A stretch of DNA of 64,000 bases, from contig CAWGCA010000003.1 of the NCBI GenBank assembly GCA_963820955.1, forward strand, positions 124,001 to 188,000, written 5' to 3'. This DNA comes from CAWGCA01 sp963820955 (GTDB lineage Bacteria > Pseudomonadota > Gammaproteobacteria > Chromatiales > Chromatiaceae). Positions 38,295 to 47,515 of this stretch are shown here, one piece after another. Position 1 is the stretch's first letter, and each line of letters starts with the position of its first letter. A program made the translations under genes and the position numbers. The notes under the pieces were generated by a model, which saw only the letters and a list, made by a program, of their open reading frames with translations, was not told the DNA's origin and made no database searches.

Positions 38295-39089
38295 ATGGGA
38301 AGGAACCCCTGCAGGCGGCAGTATATCGTGCTGTTGCTGGCACTTTTCCTGCTGGCCGCTTCCGGTTGCGCCATGCAACCGGTTCAGTCGCCGCCGCAGG
38401 ATCAAAGCGGCCTAACCGACCCAGGTTTCTACCAGGGGATGGAAGAGAGCTTCACTCCGCCACCGGGTCAACTATCTTTCTTTGATGTTTACGACCCCTG
38501 GGGACCGGTCAACCGAAGGCTTTACGTTTTCAATGGCTATCTGGACAACTATGTGCTGTTGCCGGCCGTGCGACTTTACCGCTTTGCGGTTCCTGGGCTT
38601 GTGCGGAAAGGGGTGACCAACTTTTTCGCCAATCTGAATGAGGTTACGACCTTTGTCAACCTGGCACTGCAGTTCAAGGGAAAGAAGGCAGCCTCCAGCG
38701 CTGCCCGCTTTGCCACCAACACGACCATCGGTATCCTCGGTCTGATGGATATGGCATCGCGCCTGGACCTGCCTAAATACGAAGAGGACCTGGGCCAGAC
38801 CCTGGGTTTCTACGGAATCGGCACCGGCCCCTACCTGGTATTACCCCTGTTCGGGCCCTCCTCCATGCGTGACACCACTGGCCTGGTAGGTGATTTTATG
38901 ATCAGCCGGGAGATCAACGTCTTCGGTGTCCGCAAAGCAATCTGGGCCTCTCTTCCATTGACGGTCCTGGAAGTGATCCAGACGCGCGATAATCTCGCCT
39001 TCTCCTACGGCGACCTGAGCTCCCCTTTCGAATACGAAATGGTGCGCTATCTCTATCTGGAGAGCCGCGAGTTCAAACGTATGGAGTAG
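38295..39089 (+). CDS. mlaA: MlaA (VacJ) lipoprotein
   Basis: An outer-membrane lipoprotein that removes misplaced phospholipids from the outer leaflet and passes them to MlaC. A signal peptide ends in the lipobox LAASGC with C25 as the lipidated residue. The family core includes DPWGPVNRRLYVFNGYLD, GVTNFFANLNEVTTFVNLAL, ARFATNTTIGILGLMDMAS and LPLFGPSSMRDTTGLVGD. The length of 264 aa is normal. Other mla genes are not in the window. A bidirectional hairpin follows the stop by about 65 bases. Confidence 0.92.
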   Translation: MGRNPCRRQYIVLLLALFLLAASGCAMQPVQSPPQDQSGLTDPGFYQGMEESFTPPPGQLSFFDVYDPWGPVNRRLYVFNGYLDNYVLLPAVRLYRFAVPGLVRKGVTNFFANLNEVTTFVNLALQFKGKKAASSAARFATNTTIGILGLMDMASRLDLPKYEEDLGQTLGFYGIGTGPYLVLPLFGPSSMRDTTGLVGDFMISREINVFGVRKAIWASLPLTVLEVIQTRDNLAFSYGDLSSPFEYEMVRYLYLESREFKRME

Positions 39090-39153
39090 AAAAGGCAACC
39101 TTGACCGCTACCCTGAAGGGTTCACACCGTTCGGCGCCGGTGGGAAAAAATTG

Positions 39154-39176
39154 GGCTGGTGCGTCGCGCACCAGCC
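39154..39176. terminator. Bidirectional hairpin terminator after mlaA
   Basis: A 10-bp stem (ggctggtgcg / cgcaccagcc) with a 3-base loop is followed by TTTCT on the plus strand and by AATTTTTT on the minus strand. It separates mlaA (plus) from the chemoreceptor gene (minus). Confidence 0.75.
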
Positions 39177-39229
39177 TTTCTAACTGCTGTCCCGGGAAAC
39201 GAAGTGCGGGCAAGCGTAGTCTCTCCGCC

Positions 39230-40846
39230 TCAGGTCTTGAACTGCCCCATTATCTGATCCAGATGCTGCAGGTTCGACTTCAGCTTCTCACTGGTACTGT
39301 TCAGCAGAGAGACGCTCTGCGCGTTGTTTTGGGCAACCTGAGCGATGTTCGTTATATTCCTGTCGATCTCCAGCGATACCTGGCTCTGTTCTTCGGCCGC
39401 AGTCGCGATCTGGGTATTCATCTCACTGATAGTCTCGATGCGACAGCGGATCTCCTCCAGGGATTCGTTCGCCTGCTGCACCGAACTCACCGATGTGTGG
39501 GCGAGTCTGCCTCCGGCGTCGATCACTGAAATAGCTTCGCTGCTGCTGCTCTGCAGACGGTTGATCATCTCCTGAATCTCTTCCGTGGACTGCTGCGTAC
39601 GACTGGCCAGGGTGCGCACCTCGTCGGCAACCACCGCAAAACCCCGCCCCTGCTCGCCGGCCCGGGCGGCCTCGATAGCGGCATTCAGGGCAAGCAGGTT
39701 GGTCTGTTCGGAAATGCCTTTGATGACATCGAGCACCGAACCGATACTCGCGCTTTCTTCTCCCAGTTGCTCGATCACCTTCTGCGCCTTGTCCATCTCA
39801 TTGGCAAGCGCCTCAATCTGTGAACTAGTGGTATCTATGACCGCCTTGCCGGCGCGCGACTGGCCGTTGACCGCCTCGGTACCGCTGGCAGTCTCGCTCG
39901 CATTGCGTGCAACTTCCTGCGCCGAGGCAAGCATCTCATTCATGGCGGTCGCCGCCTGCTGACTCTCCTGCAGCTGGGCCGACATATCACTGTCCGCCTG
40001 TTCCGCGACAGAGGCCAGGTGCCCCGCAACGCCACGGATCTCCCCCGTTACCTCGTTGATTGTTTGTATGGTCGTCTTCGTTTTGGAGACGAACTGGTTA
40101 ATCCAGCTTGCCGCGATACCAAGTTCATCGCCGCGTGAATCGTCGAGATGTTTGGTCAAATCCCCCTCCCCTTGAGCCAGATCCCGGGCCATCCTGGTCA
40201 TGGCGCTGATTGGCGCCAGCACTGTACGCAGCGCAACCAACGCCAGAGAGACAAGAATCCCCAAAAACAGCACTGAAGACAGCAGGGTCATATTCTTCAT
40301 CAGAAAAGCGGAGTCGGTCTGCAGCGACACCTGATGATCCAGGCGCTCCCGGGCGGACGCCAGCAGTTCATCCACCTTCTGAGTCAACGCCTCGGCGGCA
40401 GCGTCGAAGCCTGCCATCTGCCGGTTGCCTTCAGTCGGCCCCTGCTCAACATAGGCCTGCGCCATGGTCTTCCCGGCACTGTAGTAGGCATCCAGCGCAG
40501 GGCCTGCTTCTTCATAATATGCCGCGTTCCGCGCATCCAGGGTTACCAGCTCCGAAAGCAGCACCTTGGCCAATTGATAACGGGCAGCGGCTTGGTCGAA
40601 ACCGTCATTGAGACCGTCCAGCCCCCGGGTGGCACTGATGTCGGTCAGCCACTGCTGTATCTGGATGACGGCTATCCTCAGTTCATAGGCCTTGGATACC
40701 AGCGGCTGATACTGCTCCGCGACCCGAACCGCGGTCTCGTTCACTCGAGCCGAGTGCGTGAAAAGGAAGGCACCCTGAACCCCCTGCAGCAGAATCAGTA
40801 CGCCAAAGGTTGCCAACATCTTTGTTCGGATGGTCATAACCTTCAT
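39230..40846 (-). CDS. Methyl-accepting chemotaxis protein
   Basis: A 538-aa membrane chemoreceptor. There are membrane segments near residues 10-28 and 190-210, and the periplasmic part between them is helical. A HAMP domain (about 212-265, TVLAPISAMTRMARDLAQGEGDLTKHL, quoted in part) follows, then a long signalling coiled coil with the hairpin tip EQTNLLALNAAIEAARAGEQ and GFAVVADEVRTLASRTQQS. The ligand is not predictable. No che genes are adjacent. The start at 40846 is an ATG, with another three codons on. Confidence 0.92.
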   Translation of the reverse strand: MKVMTIRTKMLATFGVLILLQGVQGAFLFTHSARVNETAVRVAEQYQPLVSKAYELRIAVIQIQQWLTDISATRGLDGLNDGFDQAAARYQLAKVLLSELVTLDARNAAYYEEAGPALDAYYSAGKTMAQAYVEQGPTEGNRQMAGFDAAAEALTQKVDELLASARERLDHQVSLQTDSAFLMKNMTLLSSVLFLGILVSLALVALRTVLAPISAMTRMARDLAQGEGDLTKHLDDSRGDELGIAASWINQFVSKTKTTIQTINEVTGEIRGVAGHLASVAEQADSDMSAQLQESQQAATAMNEMLASAQEVARNASETASGTEAVNGQSRAGKAVIDTTSSQIEALANEMDKAQKVIEQLGEESASIGSVLDVIKGISEQTNLLALNAAIEAARAGEQGRGFAVVADEVRTLASRTQQSTEEIQEMINRLQSSSSEAISVIDAGGRLAHTSVSSVQQANESLEEIRCRIETISEMNTQIATAAEEQSQVSLEIDRNITNIAQVAQNNAQSVSLLNSTSEKLKSNLQHLDQIMGQFKT

Positions 40847-41540
40847 ATTGATGCCTAAATAAAATTGAGTTTTGACGCCGCACGTCTATTGCGGTCCGTT
40901 ACCTCCTTGCTATCGGTGCGGCCAGGATTTCCTTTAGACACTAGAGGACCTGCAAAAAGATCCCCAGACCCGGTATCTTTCCACGGCGCACAGCATTTTC
41001 TCGATTCTTCCCGCAAGACTGAAAAAAAGGATGCTGATGCTACTTGCAGCTATTTGTCTACGATACCTCGGGAGGAAAGGTCTCCGGGTTTGTTTTTGGT
41101 GGTTACAGAATCAGGTAATTTGCAGCCCGAATTTACTTTCTAGAGTCGGTGCTTCAACATGTTATGCAGATATATTTAACAAAGTTCGTTAGACAGCCGA
41201 CAAATCTGGTAGTGGGTGTGGATTGCAGGATGAGAGCGTCGGTTCTAACGGGACATAGGGTCTCTCGGAAATTTCGAGGTGCTCCTATATTACAGGGATG
41301 CATCACTATTTTTTGTGCGCGTAACCGGATGAAAATAAAGGATATGTAATATCGTTCTTTTTCGATCGTCATATCGACCAATCCGATGGAAGGGACTAGT
41401 CGAAGTACCCAATAGACGTTTCCCGGTGTAAGCCTGTCCAGGCTCAATCGGCCATTTTGCGAAATCTGCGACGCGGCTTTCGCCTTGTTTGCTTGCGCTG
41501 ACCTGAACAGTTTAGAAAGCCCTATCTGAAAGGCGATGTG
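40847..41540. other. 694-bp intergenic stretch without a recognisable gene
   Basis: This lies between two divergent genes, the chemoreceptor and a GGDEF protein, and must hold both promoters. Short open frames here (for example 40865-41143) have no family-like features and no ribosome sites. The part at about 41140-41390 looks richer in A/T than its surroundings. I looked for a c-di-GMP riboswitch and found none. A decayed gene or an unrecognised RNA cannot be excluded. Confidence 0.5.
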
Positions 41541-42941
41541 ATGACAGATGAATCGAAAATGCAGGATGGCCGAACCGGACCGGTGGCGATCCCGCGGGAG
41601 CGAAACCTTTTCCGGGCGTTGGCATATTGGATGGTCGGCTTTGGATTGACGGTCGGTTTATTATTTCCCGCATTCATCACATTGCTGGGGGTTTCACCGG
41701 ACATCGCCTTCAGCATGCGTTTTTTTAGCGCCACCCTGGTAGCTGGACTGGCAGTGGGGGCCTTTAATTTCGGACTGGCCCGTCATGTGATTCAACCCCG
41801 CTTACGCCTGTTGTCTCGGCACATGAACACGGTCGCCGAGAACATCAGCAACGCCACCTATTCGGCGGGTCAGTATGATTGTGATCCAGAGACTTGCAGG
41901 GTACCGGTTGATACTCGCGATGAACTGGGTGAATGTGCCAGTTCTTTCAATGGCCTGATCAGCGCACTGATACGGGCCCATGAGGTGGAGAATGCCGCGA
42001 ACGCCTTCACCAAAGCGCTTTCCTCTCAACTGGAGGTACCGCTATTAGCTGAGCAGGGGCTCGGGCTTCTTCAGAAGTACGCGGGGGCAACCGCCGGGGC
42101 AATACTGGTGGAACAGGAAGGCAAGATGGTCAATATTGCTCAGCATGGACTAACAGAGGCCAGCCATTTGGCAAACAGTGATCATGTTCGTATCGCATTG
42201 AAAACATTGGAGTACCAGAAAATTACATTTCCCGAAGATACGGCTATCGACGGTCTCGTTGCCAGGTTACAGCCGCGTGAACTGATCGTATTGCCGATCA
42301 ACTACAAAGAGCTGGTCTTAGGCGCCATCGTTCTGGCCAGCACCCGCGCCTTTACTGCCGACGACTTGAGACTGCTGGAACTCTTTCGCCAGAGCTTTTG
42401 TCTTGCACTGCACAACGCCGTAACTCATGACCGCATGCAGCGTATGGCCGCCATGGATCCGCTCACTGGAACCTACAATCGCAGGTTTGGGATGACCCGC
42501 CTGCGGGAGGAGTTAAAGCGCGCTCAACGCACCAGTTCGCCGCTTGGCATCCTTATGTACGACATCGATCATTTTAAGAAAATAAACGACAGCTATGGTC
42601 ATTTGATCGGTGATAGGGTATTAAACCGGGTAGCCCACGCCAGTCAGACCGCCCTGCGGGAGGGCGACATTCTTGTTCGCTATGGTGGCGAGGAGTTTCT
42701 GATCATTCTTCCGGGCGCCTCGAAACAGAACAGCTATGAGGTAGCAGAACGCGTGCGGCGCGTCATTGAGGAGACGGCCATTGTCGAGGGTGAGCAACAG
42801 ATTCAGACCACCGTCAGCCTGGGAGTCACTTCCTACCCGGAGATGGATGTCCAGGACCCTGTCGAGCTGATCCGGTTAGCGGATTCCGCCCTCTACACCG
42901 CCAAGGAAAACGGCCGTAATCGAGTAATCGTAAATCGGTAG
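41541..42941 (+). CDS. Diguanylate cyclase with membrane anchor, HAMP-like and GAF-like regions
   Basis: A 466-aa inner-membrane signalling protein. Two membrane segments lie near residues 28-50 and 62-85, followed by a HAMP-like linker, a GAF-like sensor (about 155-290), and a GGDEF domain with RYGGEEFLIILPG. GGEEF is a functional variant of the GG(D/E)EF active site. The inhibitory c-di-GMP site RxxD is present as REGD five residues before it. The start is an ATG at 41541 just after a GTG. It should make c-di-GMP; the signal sensed is not known. Confidence 0.88.
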   Translation: MTDESKMQDGRTGPVAIPRERNLFRALAYWMVGFGLTVGLLFPAFITLLGVSPDIAFSMRFFSATLVAGLAVGAFNFGLARHVIQPRLRLLSRHMNTVAENISNATYSAGQYDCDPETCRVPVDTRDELGECASSFNGLISALIRAHEVENAANAFTKALSSQLEVPLLAEQGLGLLQKYAGATAGAILVEQEGKMVNIAQHGLTEASHLANSDHVRIALKTLEYQKITFPEDTAIDGLVARLQPRELIVLPINYKELVLGAIVLASTRAFTADDLRLLELFRQSFCLALHNAVTHDRMQRMAAMDPLTGTYNRRFGMTRLREELKRAQRTSSPLGILMYDIDHFKKINDSYGHLIGDRVLNRVAHASQTALREGDILVRYGGEEFLIILPGASKQNSYEVAERVRRVIEETAIVEGEQQIQTTVSLGVTSYPEMDVQDPVELIRLADSALYTAKENGRNRVIVNR

Positions 42942-43121
42942 TTTGAAAACAGAAAACTGTCTTTTACCGGCAATACCAACTTACTTTCATGCGTTTACGC
43001 GCACGAAAACAGTGCTGCGTCCGCGCACCGGAAGGGGTGCCTCGAATTTTTCCGGGATGTCCTTCAGATTGTATCCCAGAACACTGGTTGTTCATCGAAG
43101 GGACACCAGGAAAAACCGCCA

Positions 43122-45785
43122 GTGAAAGAATGGCCAATCCGGAATATGACAAATAAGCCCATAAAGACCCTTTCTTCCTTTGCCTTGGCTGGCATGGCGC
43201 TGCTGATCTGCTTCTCCATGCTTCAGAAACTAGCTCTCGGGGTACCCCTGCTATTGCTGAAAGGATATACCGTGCCGATCCTGTTTGGGTCCGGTACCGG
43301 ACTCCTACTGGGTATCTGGTACCTGAAGCTGCAGCAGTACTCGCAGCGCCTCCGCGAGAGCGAGGCTCGCTTCCGGGTAATCTTCGAACGGGCGGCAGTG
43401 GGCATTGCCCAGCTGGATCTGGAAGGACATTTCCTTCAGGTCAATCAGCGCCTCTGTGAATTCCTCGGCTATTCCCATGAGGAAATGCTTCGGTCATCGA
43501 TGCAGGAGATCAGTGATCCCCGCGATCTGGAGGCGAGTCTTCGACTCCGGCAGAAGGCAATCTCGGGAGAAATTGACACTTACAACCTGGAGAGGCGTTA
43601 TCGACACAAGGACGGCCGTCTGGTGTGGGGCCAGATGATTGTCTCCCTGGTGCGATCCGAAACAGGTGCACCCCAGTATTTCATCTCGGCTTGCAAGGAT
43701 ATTACGGAGCGAAAACAGGCTGAGCTGGATTTACGCAGGGAGAGGGATTTCACCGATGCAATACTGAACACTGTCGCCAGCCTGGTGATCGTAATGGACA
43801 AACAGGGGCATATTGTCCGCTTTAACCGAAGCTGCGAGGAATTGACAGGATATCGTTTTGGAGAGATCAAAGACCGATACCCCTGGGATTTCCTGTTAAT
43901 TCCCGAAGACCGGGAACCGGTACGCGACGTATTTCAGCGACTCACAGCGGGACATTTCCCCAATCAACACCAGAACGAGTGGATCGCTCGTGATAACACC
44001 CGATACATGATCGACTGGTCGAATACGGCGCTCGTTGACGCCCGTGGAGATATTACCTATATCATAGCCACCGGCATCAATATCACCGAACGGGTAAAGA
44101 CCGAGCGCGAACTGCTGCGCGTTAACGAGCGTAATCGCCTGCTGCTCGACTCGGCGGGAGAGGGCATCTTCGGCATTGACAGTGAAGGAAACTGCACTTT
44201 CGTCAATCGCGCCGGCCAGGAGATGCTGGGGTTTAGCAACCAAGAGCTGCTCGACAACAACATGCACGAGCTCACACACCATACACGCCCCGGGGGCCTG
44301 GCCTACCCGGCAGAGGAGTGCGCCATTCTTCAGGCGCTGACGGGCAAAGAAGGGGTCCGGGTAAACGACGAAGTCTTCTGGCACAAGGATGGCAGCTCCT
44401 TCCCGGTGGAATACTCCGCCTTCCCGTTCAGTGAAGAGAGCAAAATAGCGGGCGCCGTTGTGGTGTTTCGCAATGTAGCGGACAACCGGGCGATGGTGCG
44501 CAAGATGGACTATCTTGCAACCCACGACTCCCTGACCGGGCTAGCGAATCGCTACGCATTCGAGCGCCGACTGCGCCAGGCGATGGAGAGCGTGGCAGCG
44601 GAAGAGGCGGAACATGTACTCTGTTACCTGGATCTGGACCAGTTCAAAGTGGTCAACGATACCTGCGGTCATGTAGCTGGAGACGAGCTGCTTCGCCAAC
44701 TCAGTACGGTGTTGCACAAACGGGTCCGTCAGGGCGACACCCTGGGCCGCCTGGGAGGAGACGAATTCGGTGTACTGCTCGAGAATTGCCCGATGGAAGA
44801 CGCCATGCGCGTGGTGGACGATCTGCGTTCAGTCGTGCAGGAGTTCCGTTTTGTCTGGGAAAAGAAAATATTCAGCATCGGGGTCAGCATTGGCATAGTG
44901 GCCATCAATACGGCCACTGAGAGCATCAGCACCGCCCTTAGCAAAGCCGACACCGCTTGCTATGCCGCAAAGGAGGCTGGTCGTAACCGCGCCCACGTCT
45001 ACGAACCCGATGATGTCGATCTTGTGCGCCGGCATGGCGAGATGCAGTGGGTATCCCGCATTCATCAAGCCTTTGAAGATAAGCGTTTTTTCCTTCGCCG
45101 ACAACGCATTGTAAACATCGATCCAAACCCTGCGAGGGGGGAGTGTTTCGAGATTCTGATCGGGTTGCGGGACAGGGACGGACATACGATCCCCCCCGGG
45201 GCGTTTCTTCCCGCCGCAGAAAGATTCAACCTGATGCCCACGATGGATCGCTGGGTAGTGCGCACCACCCTGCAATGGCTGGGCGATTCTGAGTTCCAAC
45301 TGGACACATTGGTATTTTTCACTATCAATCTATCAGGCACCACCCTGGCCGATGACTTTTTTCTCCAGTTTTTAATCAATGAGATAAAGGATTCAGCAGT
45401 CCCTGCCAGCAAAATCTGTTTTGAAATCACCGAGACCGCGGCGATTGCCAATTTGCAACGCGCCACCCTGTTCATGACTGAGTTAAAACAGTTAGGCTGT
45501 CGTTTTGCGCTGGACGATTTCGGCAGCGGCATGTCGTCATTCGCCTATCTGAAGAATCTACCGGTCGACTTTCTAAAGATCGACGGTACCTTTGTCCGGG
45601 ATATATCCAGCGATGAGGTCGATAGGGTCATGGTGGAGGCAATCAATAAGGTGGGCCATGTGATGGGGCTTCAAACCATCGCTGAGCATGTCGAAAATCA
45701 AGAGACTCTCCACATCCTGAAGACTATTGGCGTCGACTATGCCCAGGGATACGAACTGGGAGCACCGGAGCCGTTGGATATCTAG
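43122..45785 (+). CDS. PAS-GGDEF-EAL c-di-GMP signalling protein
   Basis: An 887-aa sensor. A hydrophobic N-terminus (about residues 18-62, two segments) is followed by three PAS domains (about 85-205, 210-330 and 335-450), a GGDEF domain (about 465-625) with RLGGDEFGVLLENC, and an EAL domain (about 645-885). The GGDEF has the RQGD inhibitory site. The EAL keeps FEILIGL, INLSG, FEITETAA, ALDDFGSGMS, FLKIDG, AEHVEN and QGYELG, so most catalytic residues appear present. The EAL first motif is EIL. Either activity may dominate. The start is a GTG at 43122, with an ATG at 43146 as the alternative. The gene follows the other GGDEF gene by 180 bases. Confidence 0.9.
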   Translation: MKEWPIRNMTNKPIKTLSSFALAGMALLICFSMLQKLALGVPLLLLKGYTVPILFGSGTGLLLGIWYLKLQQYSQRLRESEARFRVIFERAAVGIAQLDLEGHFLQVNQRLCEFLGYSHEEMLRSSMQEISDPRDLEASLRLRQKAISGEIDTYNLERRYRHKDGRLVWGQMIVSLVRSETGAPQYFISACKDITERKQAELDLRRERDFTDAILNTVASLVIVMDKQGHIVRFNRSCEELTGYRFGEIKDRYPWDFLLIPEDREPVRDVFQRLTAGHFPNQHQNEWIARDNTRYMIDWSNTALVDARGDITYIIATGINITERVKTERELLRVNERNRLLLDSAGEGIFGIDSEGNCTFVNRAGQEMLGFSNQELLDNNMHELTHHTRPGGLAYPAEECAILQALTGKEGVRVNDEVFWHKDGSSFPVEYSAFPFSEESKIAGAVVVFRNVADNRAMVRKMDYLATHDSLTGLANRYAFERRLRQAMESVAAEEAEHVLCYLDLDQFKVVNDTCGHVAGDELLRQLSTVLHKRVRQGDTLGRLGGDEFGVLLENCPMEDAMRVVDDLRSVVQEFRFVWEKKIFSIGVSIGIVAINTATESISTALSKADTACYAAKEAGRNRAHVYEPDDVDLVRRHGEMQWVSRIHQAFEDKRFFLRRQRIVNIDPNPARGECFEILIGLRDRDGHTIPPGAFLPAAERFNLMPTMDRWVVRTTLQWLGDSEFQLDTLVFFTINLSGTTLADDFFLQFLINEIKDSAVPASKICFEITETAAIANLQRATLFMTELKQLGCRFALDDFGSGMSSFAYLKNLPVDFLKIDGTFVRDISSDEVDRVMVEAINKVGHVMGLQTIAEHVENQETLHILKTIGVDYAQGYELGAPEPLDI

Positions 45786-45816
45786 GGCTGTCGCCTAAAT
45801 ATCCTGAATCGAACAG

Positions 45817-46719
45817 ATGCGATCAGGCAGTGTCAAATACCCCCACAGAACCGGCATCATCATCGTCGTCTGCGGGGTCCTGGTCCTCAGTTTCGACGCA
45901 TTGCTGATTCGTTTGGCCGGTGCAGCTGCCTGGGACGTGATCTTCTGGCGAGGGGCGTTTATGGCCCTCTCCCTGTTCCTTCTCATCGGCCTGCAAAGAC
46001 AGAAAAAATCGATACGACTGTTTGTCAGCTTTCGACTGGCGGCGCTCTTCACGGCACTGCTGCAGGGTATCGGCAGTGCACTGTTCGTACTCGCCATCAG
46101 TTCGACCAGTGTCGCCAACACAGTGGTGCTCATCGCCACTGCCCCTCTGTTTGCCGCCGCGGCCAGTCATTTTCTCTTGAAAGAAAGGGTTGCCCTGCAC
46201 ACCTGGCTCGCCTGTATCCTGGTAGTCGTCGGCGTCTCGCTGGTTTTCAGCGGCTCCCTGGATTTTTCCCAAACCATGGGAAATCTCTATGCCCTTGGTG
46301 CCTCCATGACTTTGGGTGGCAACTTGACCCTGCTACGCCGCCATCACGACATGCCTCGTATTCCTTTAGTCGCGGTCAGTGGACTGATTACCGCGGCGAT
46401 CGCCTTACCCGAGAGTGCGCCCCTTCATCTGTCACTCCACAGTTACACGATACTGGCGCTGATGGGTCTTGTGCAGATGCCATTGGCGTTGGTGCTTGTC
46501 AGCTCTGGTACCCGCTACCTGACATCACCCGAAGTGAGTCTATTCCTGCTGTTGGAAACCCTGCTGGGCCCGGTCTGGGTCTGGCTGATGCTGGGAGAGT
46601 CCGTCACCCGGGAATCTTTGATCGGTGGTACGATCATCCTGACTGCGTTGCTTGTGCATGGCTGGCTGGACATGCGGTTAGCGGAGGGCGCCGGGGGCAA
46701 CCGAAAAACTACCGGCTGA
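45817..46719 (+). CDS. EamA/DMT-family transporter
   Basis: A 300-aa membrane protein with ten membrane segments in two EamA repeats. It starts near the first segment GIIIVVCGVLVLSFDALLIRL; the second half has YALGASMTLGGNLTLLRRH and the C-terminal segment LLLETLLGPVWVWLMLGE, which is the typical EamA signature ending. The substrate is unknown (metabolite or amino-acid export is common). The gene follows the PAS-GGDEF-EAL gene by 31 bases. Confidence 0.88.
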   Translation: MRSGSVKYPHRTGIIIVVCGVLVLSFDALLIRLAGAAAWDVIFWRGAFMALSLFLLIGLQRQKKSIRLFVSFRLAALFTALLQGIGSALFVLAISSTSVANTVVLIATAPLFAAAASHFLLKERVALHTWLACILVVVGVSLVFSGSLDFSQTMGNLYALGASMTLGGNLTLLRRHHDMPRIPLVAVSGLITAAIALPESAPLHLSLHSYTILALMGLVQMPLALVLVSSGTRYLTSPEVSLFLLLETLLGPVWVWLMLGESVTRESLIGGTIILTALLVHGWLDMRLAEGAGGNRKTTG

Positions 46720-46768
46720 CTGTGCCGAATCGCTAATGGCCTGGGGGCCGAGTTCGATGCCCCAACAT

Positions 46769-47515
46769 TCAGCGTTTGCGCCGCTCGAAAACCTCTTCCG
46801 TCACCTTATCCCAATAGGGTGTCTGCTGATCTCCCAGTCCTGCCAGATCGGGGTACTGTCTTGCGACCTTGGGGTCGAACGACCAGAGCGGGAATGGCAA
46901 CCCCCCAAGCAACCGGTTGAAAACCAGCGCCTGAGCCAGCAGCAGAAGCACCGCAACAGGCAGCGCCGCAATCTGCAGCAGACCGTCGAAATACCCCATG
47001 GCGGCAACCAGGGCGGTGGCGGTGGCAGGCGGATGGGCGCAGTCGAACAGGATCATTACCAGGCTGGTCAGGCCCATGGCCAGCGCCAGCGCAAATATAC
47101 GCGGCCAGTTGAGTGCATCGTCACCCTGCAGATTCGCCTCGGGAAACAGCAGGGAAAATAAATGCAGCATAAGCAGGCCTACAAGCATCCCCAGACAGTG
47201 AGCCAGAAAAACAACCCGCGGACTGGCCGGCCGGGACAGCGGTGTTCTGAACAGGATGAAAGCAGATGGTGCCAGCGGTGGGAACAGCAGCGGAAGCCTT
47301 GCCAGGTAGGCCGCAGCAGCGATGATCGCCAGCGCACTCACTCCCTCCAGGAAGACAAAGATACGCACGGCACTAAGCGAGTGCCTGCCGTCACGCAGCA
47401 GATAACCGAGTTGCAGATGGGTGAAAAACGCGATGACCCGAAACAGCAGGCCGTATTGCGGTGCACTTTCCGTCACCTCACCCCTGACAGCCCCCTGGTC
47501 GCGGCCCTTGCTCAA
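46769..47515 (-). CDS. HPP-family membrane protein
   Basis: A 248-aa protein with about five membrane segments. The signatures of the family are PPLAPSAFILFRTPLSRPA and the motif HPPATATAL. HPP proteins include cyanobacterial/plant nitrite transporters, but the bacterial role is mostly unknown. The start is a TTG at 47515 overlapping the TGA of the HDOD gene, so translation is coupled. The C-terminal tail (VFERRKR) is cytoplasmic and charged. Confidence 0.85.
   Translation of the reverse strand: MSKGRDQGAVRGEVTESAPQYGLLFRVIAFFTHLQLGYLLRDGRHSLSAVRIFVFLEGVSALAIIAAAAYLARLPLLFPPLAPSAFILFRTPLSRPASPRVVFLAHCLGMLVGLLMLHLFSLLFPEANLQGDDALNWPRIFALALAMGLTSLVMILFDCAHPPATATALVAAMGYFDGLLQIAALPVAVLLLLAQALVFNRLLGGLPFPLWSFDPKVARQYPDLAGLGDQQTPYWDKVTEEVFERRKR

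Noticed and set aside
40865..41349. Two short frames in the chemoreceptor-GGDEF gap
   Set aside because: No ribosome sites, no hydrophobic or domain pattern, and no coding-like composition.
40847..41540. A possible c-di-GMP (GEMM) riboswitch before the GGDEF gene
   Set aside because: I found no match to the conserved core of the GEMM aptamer.
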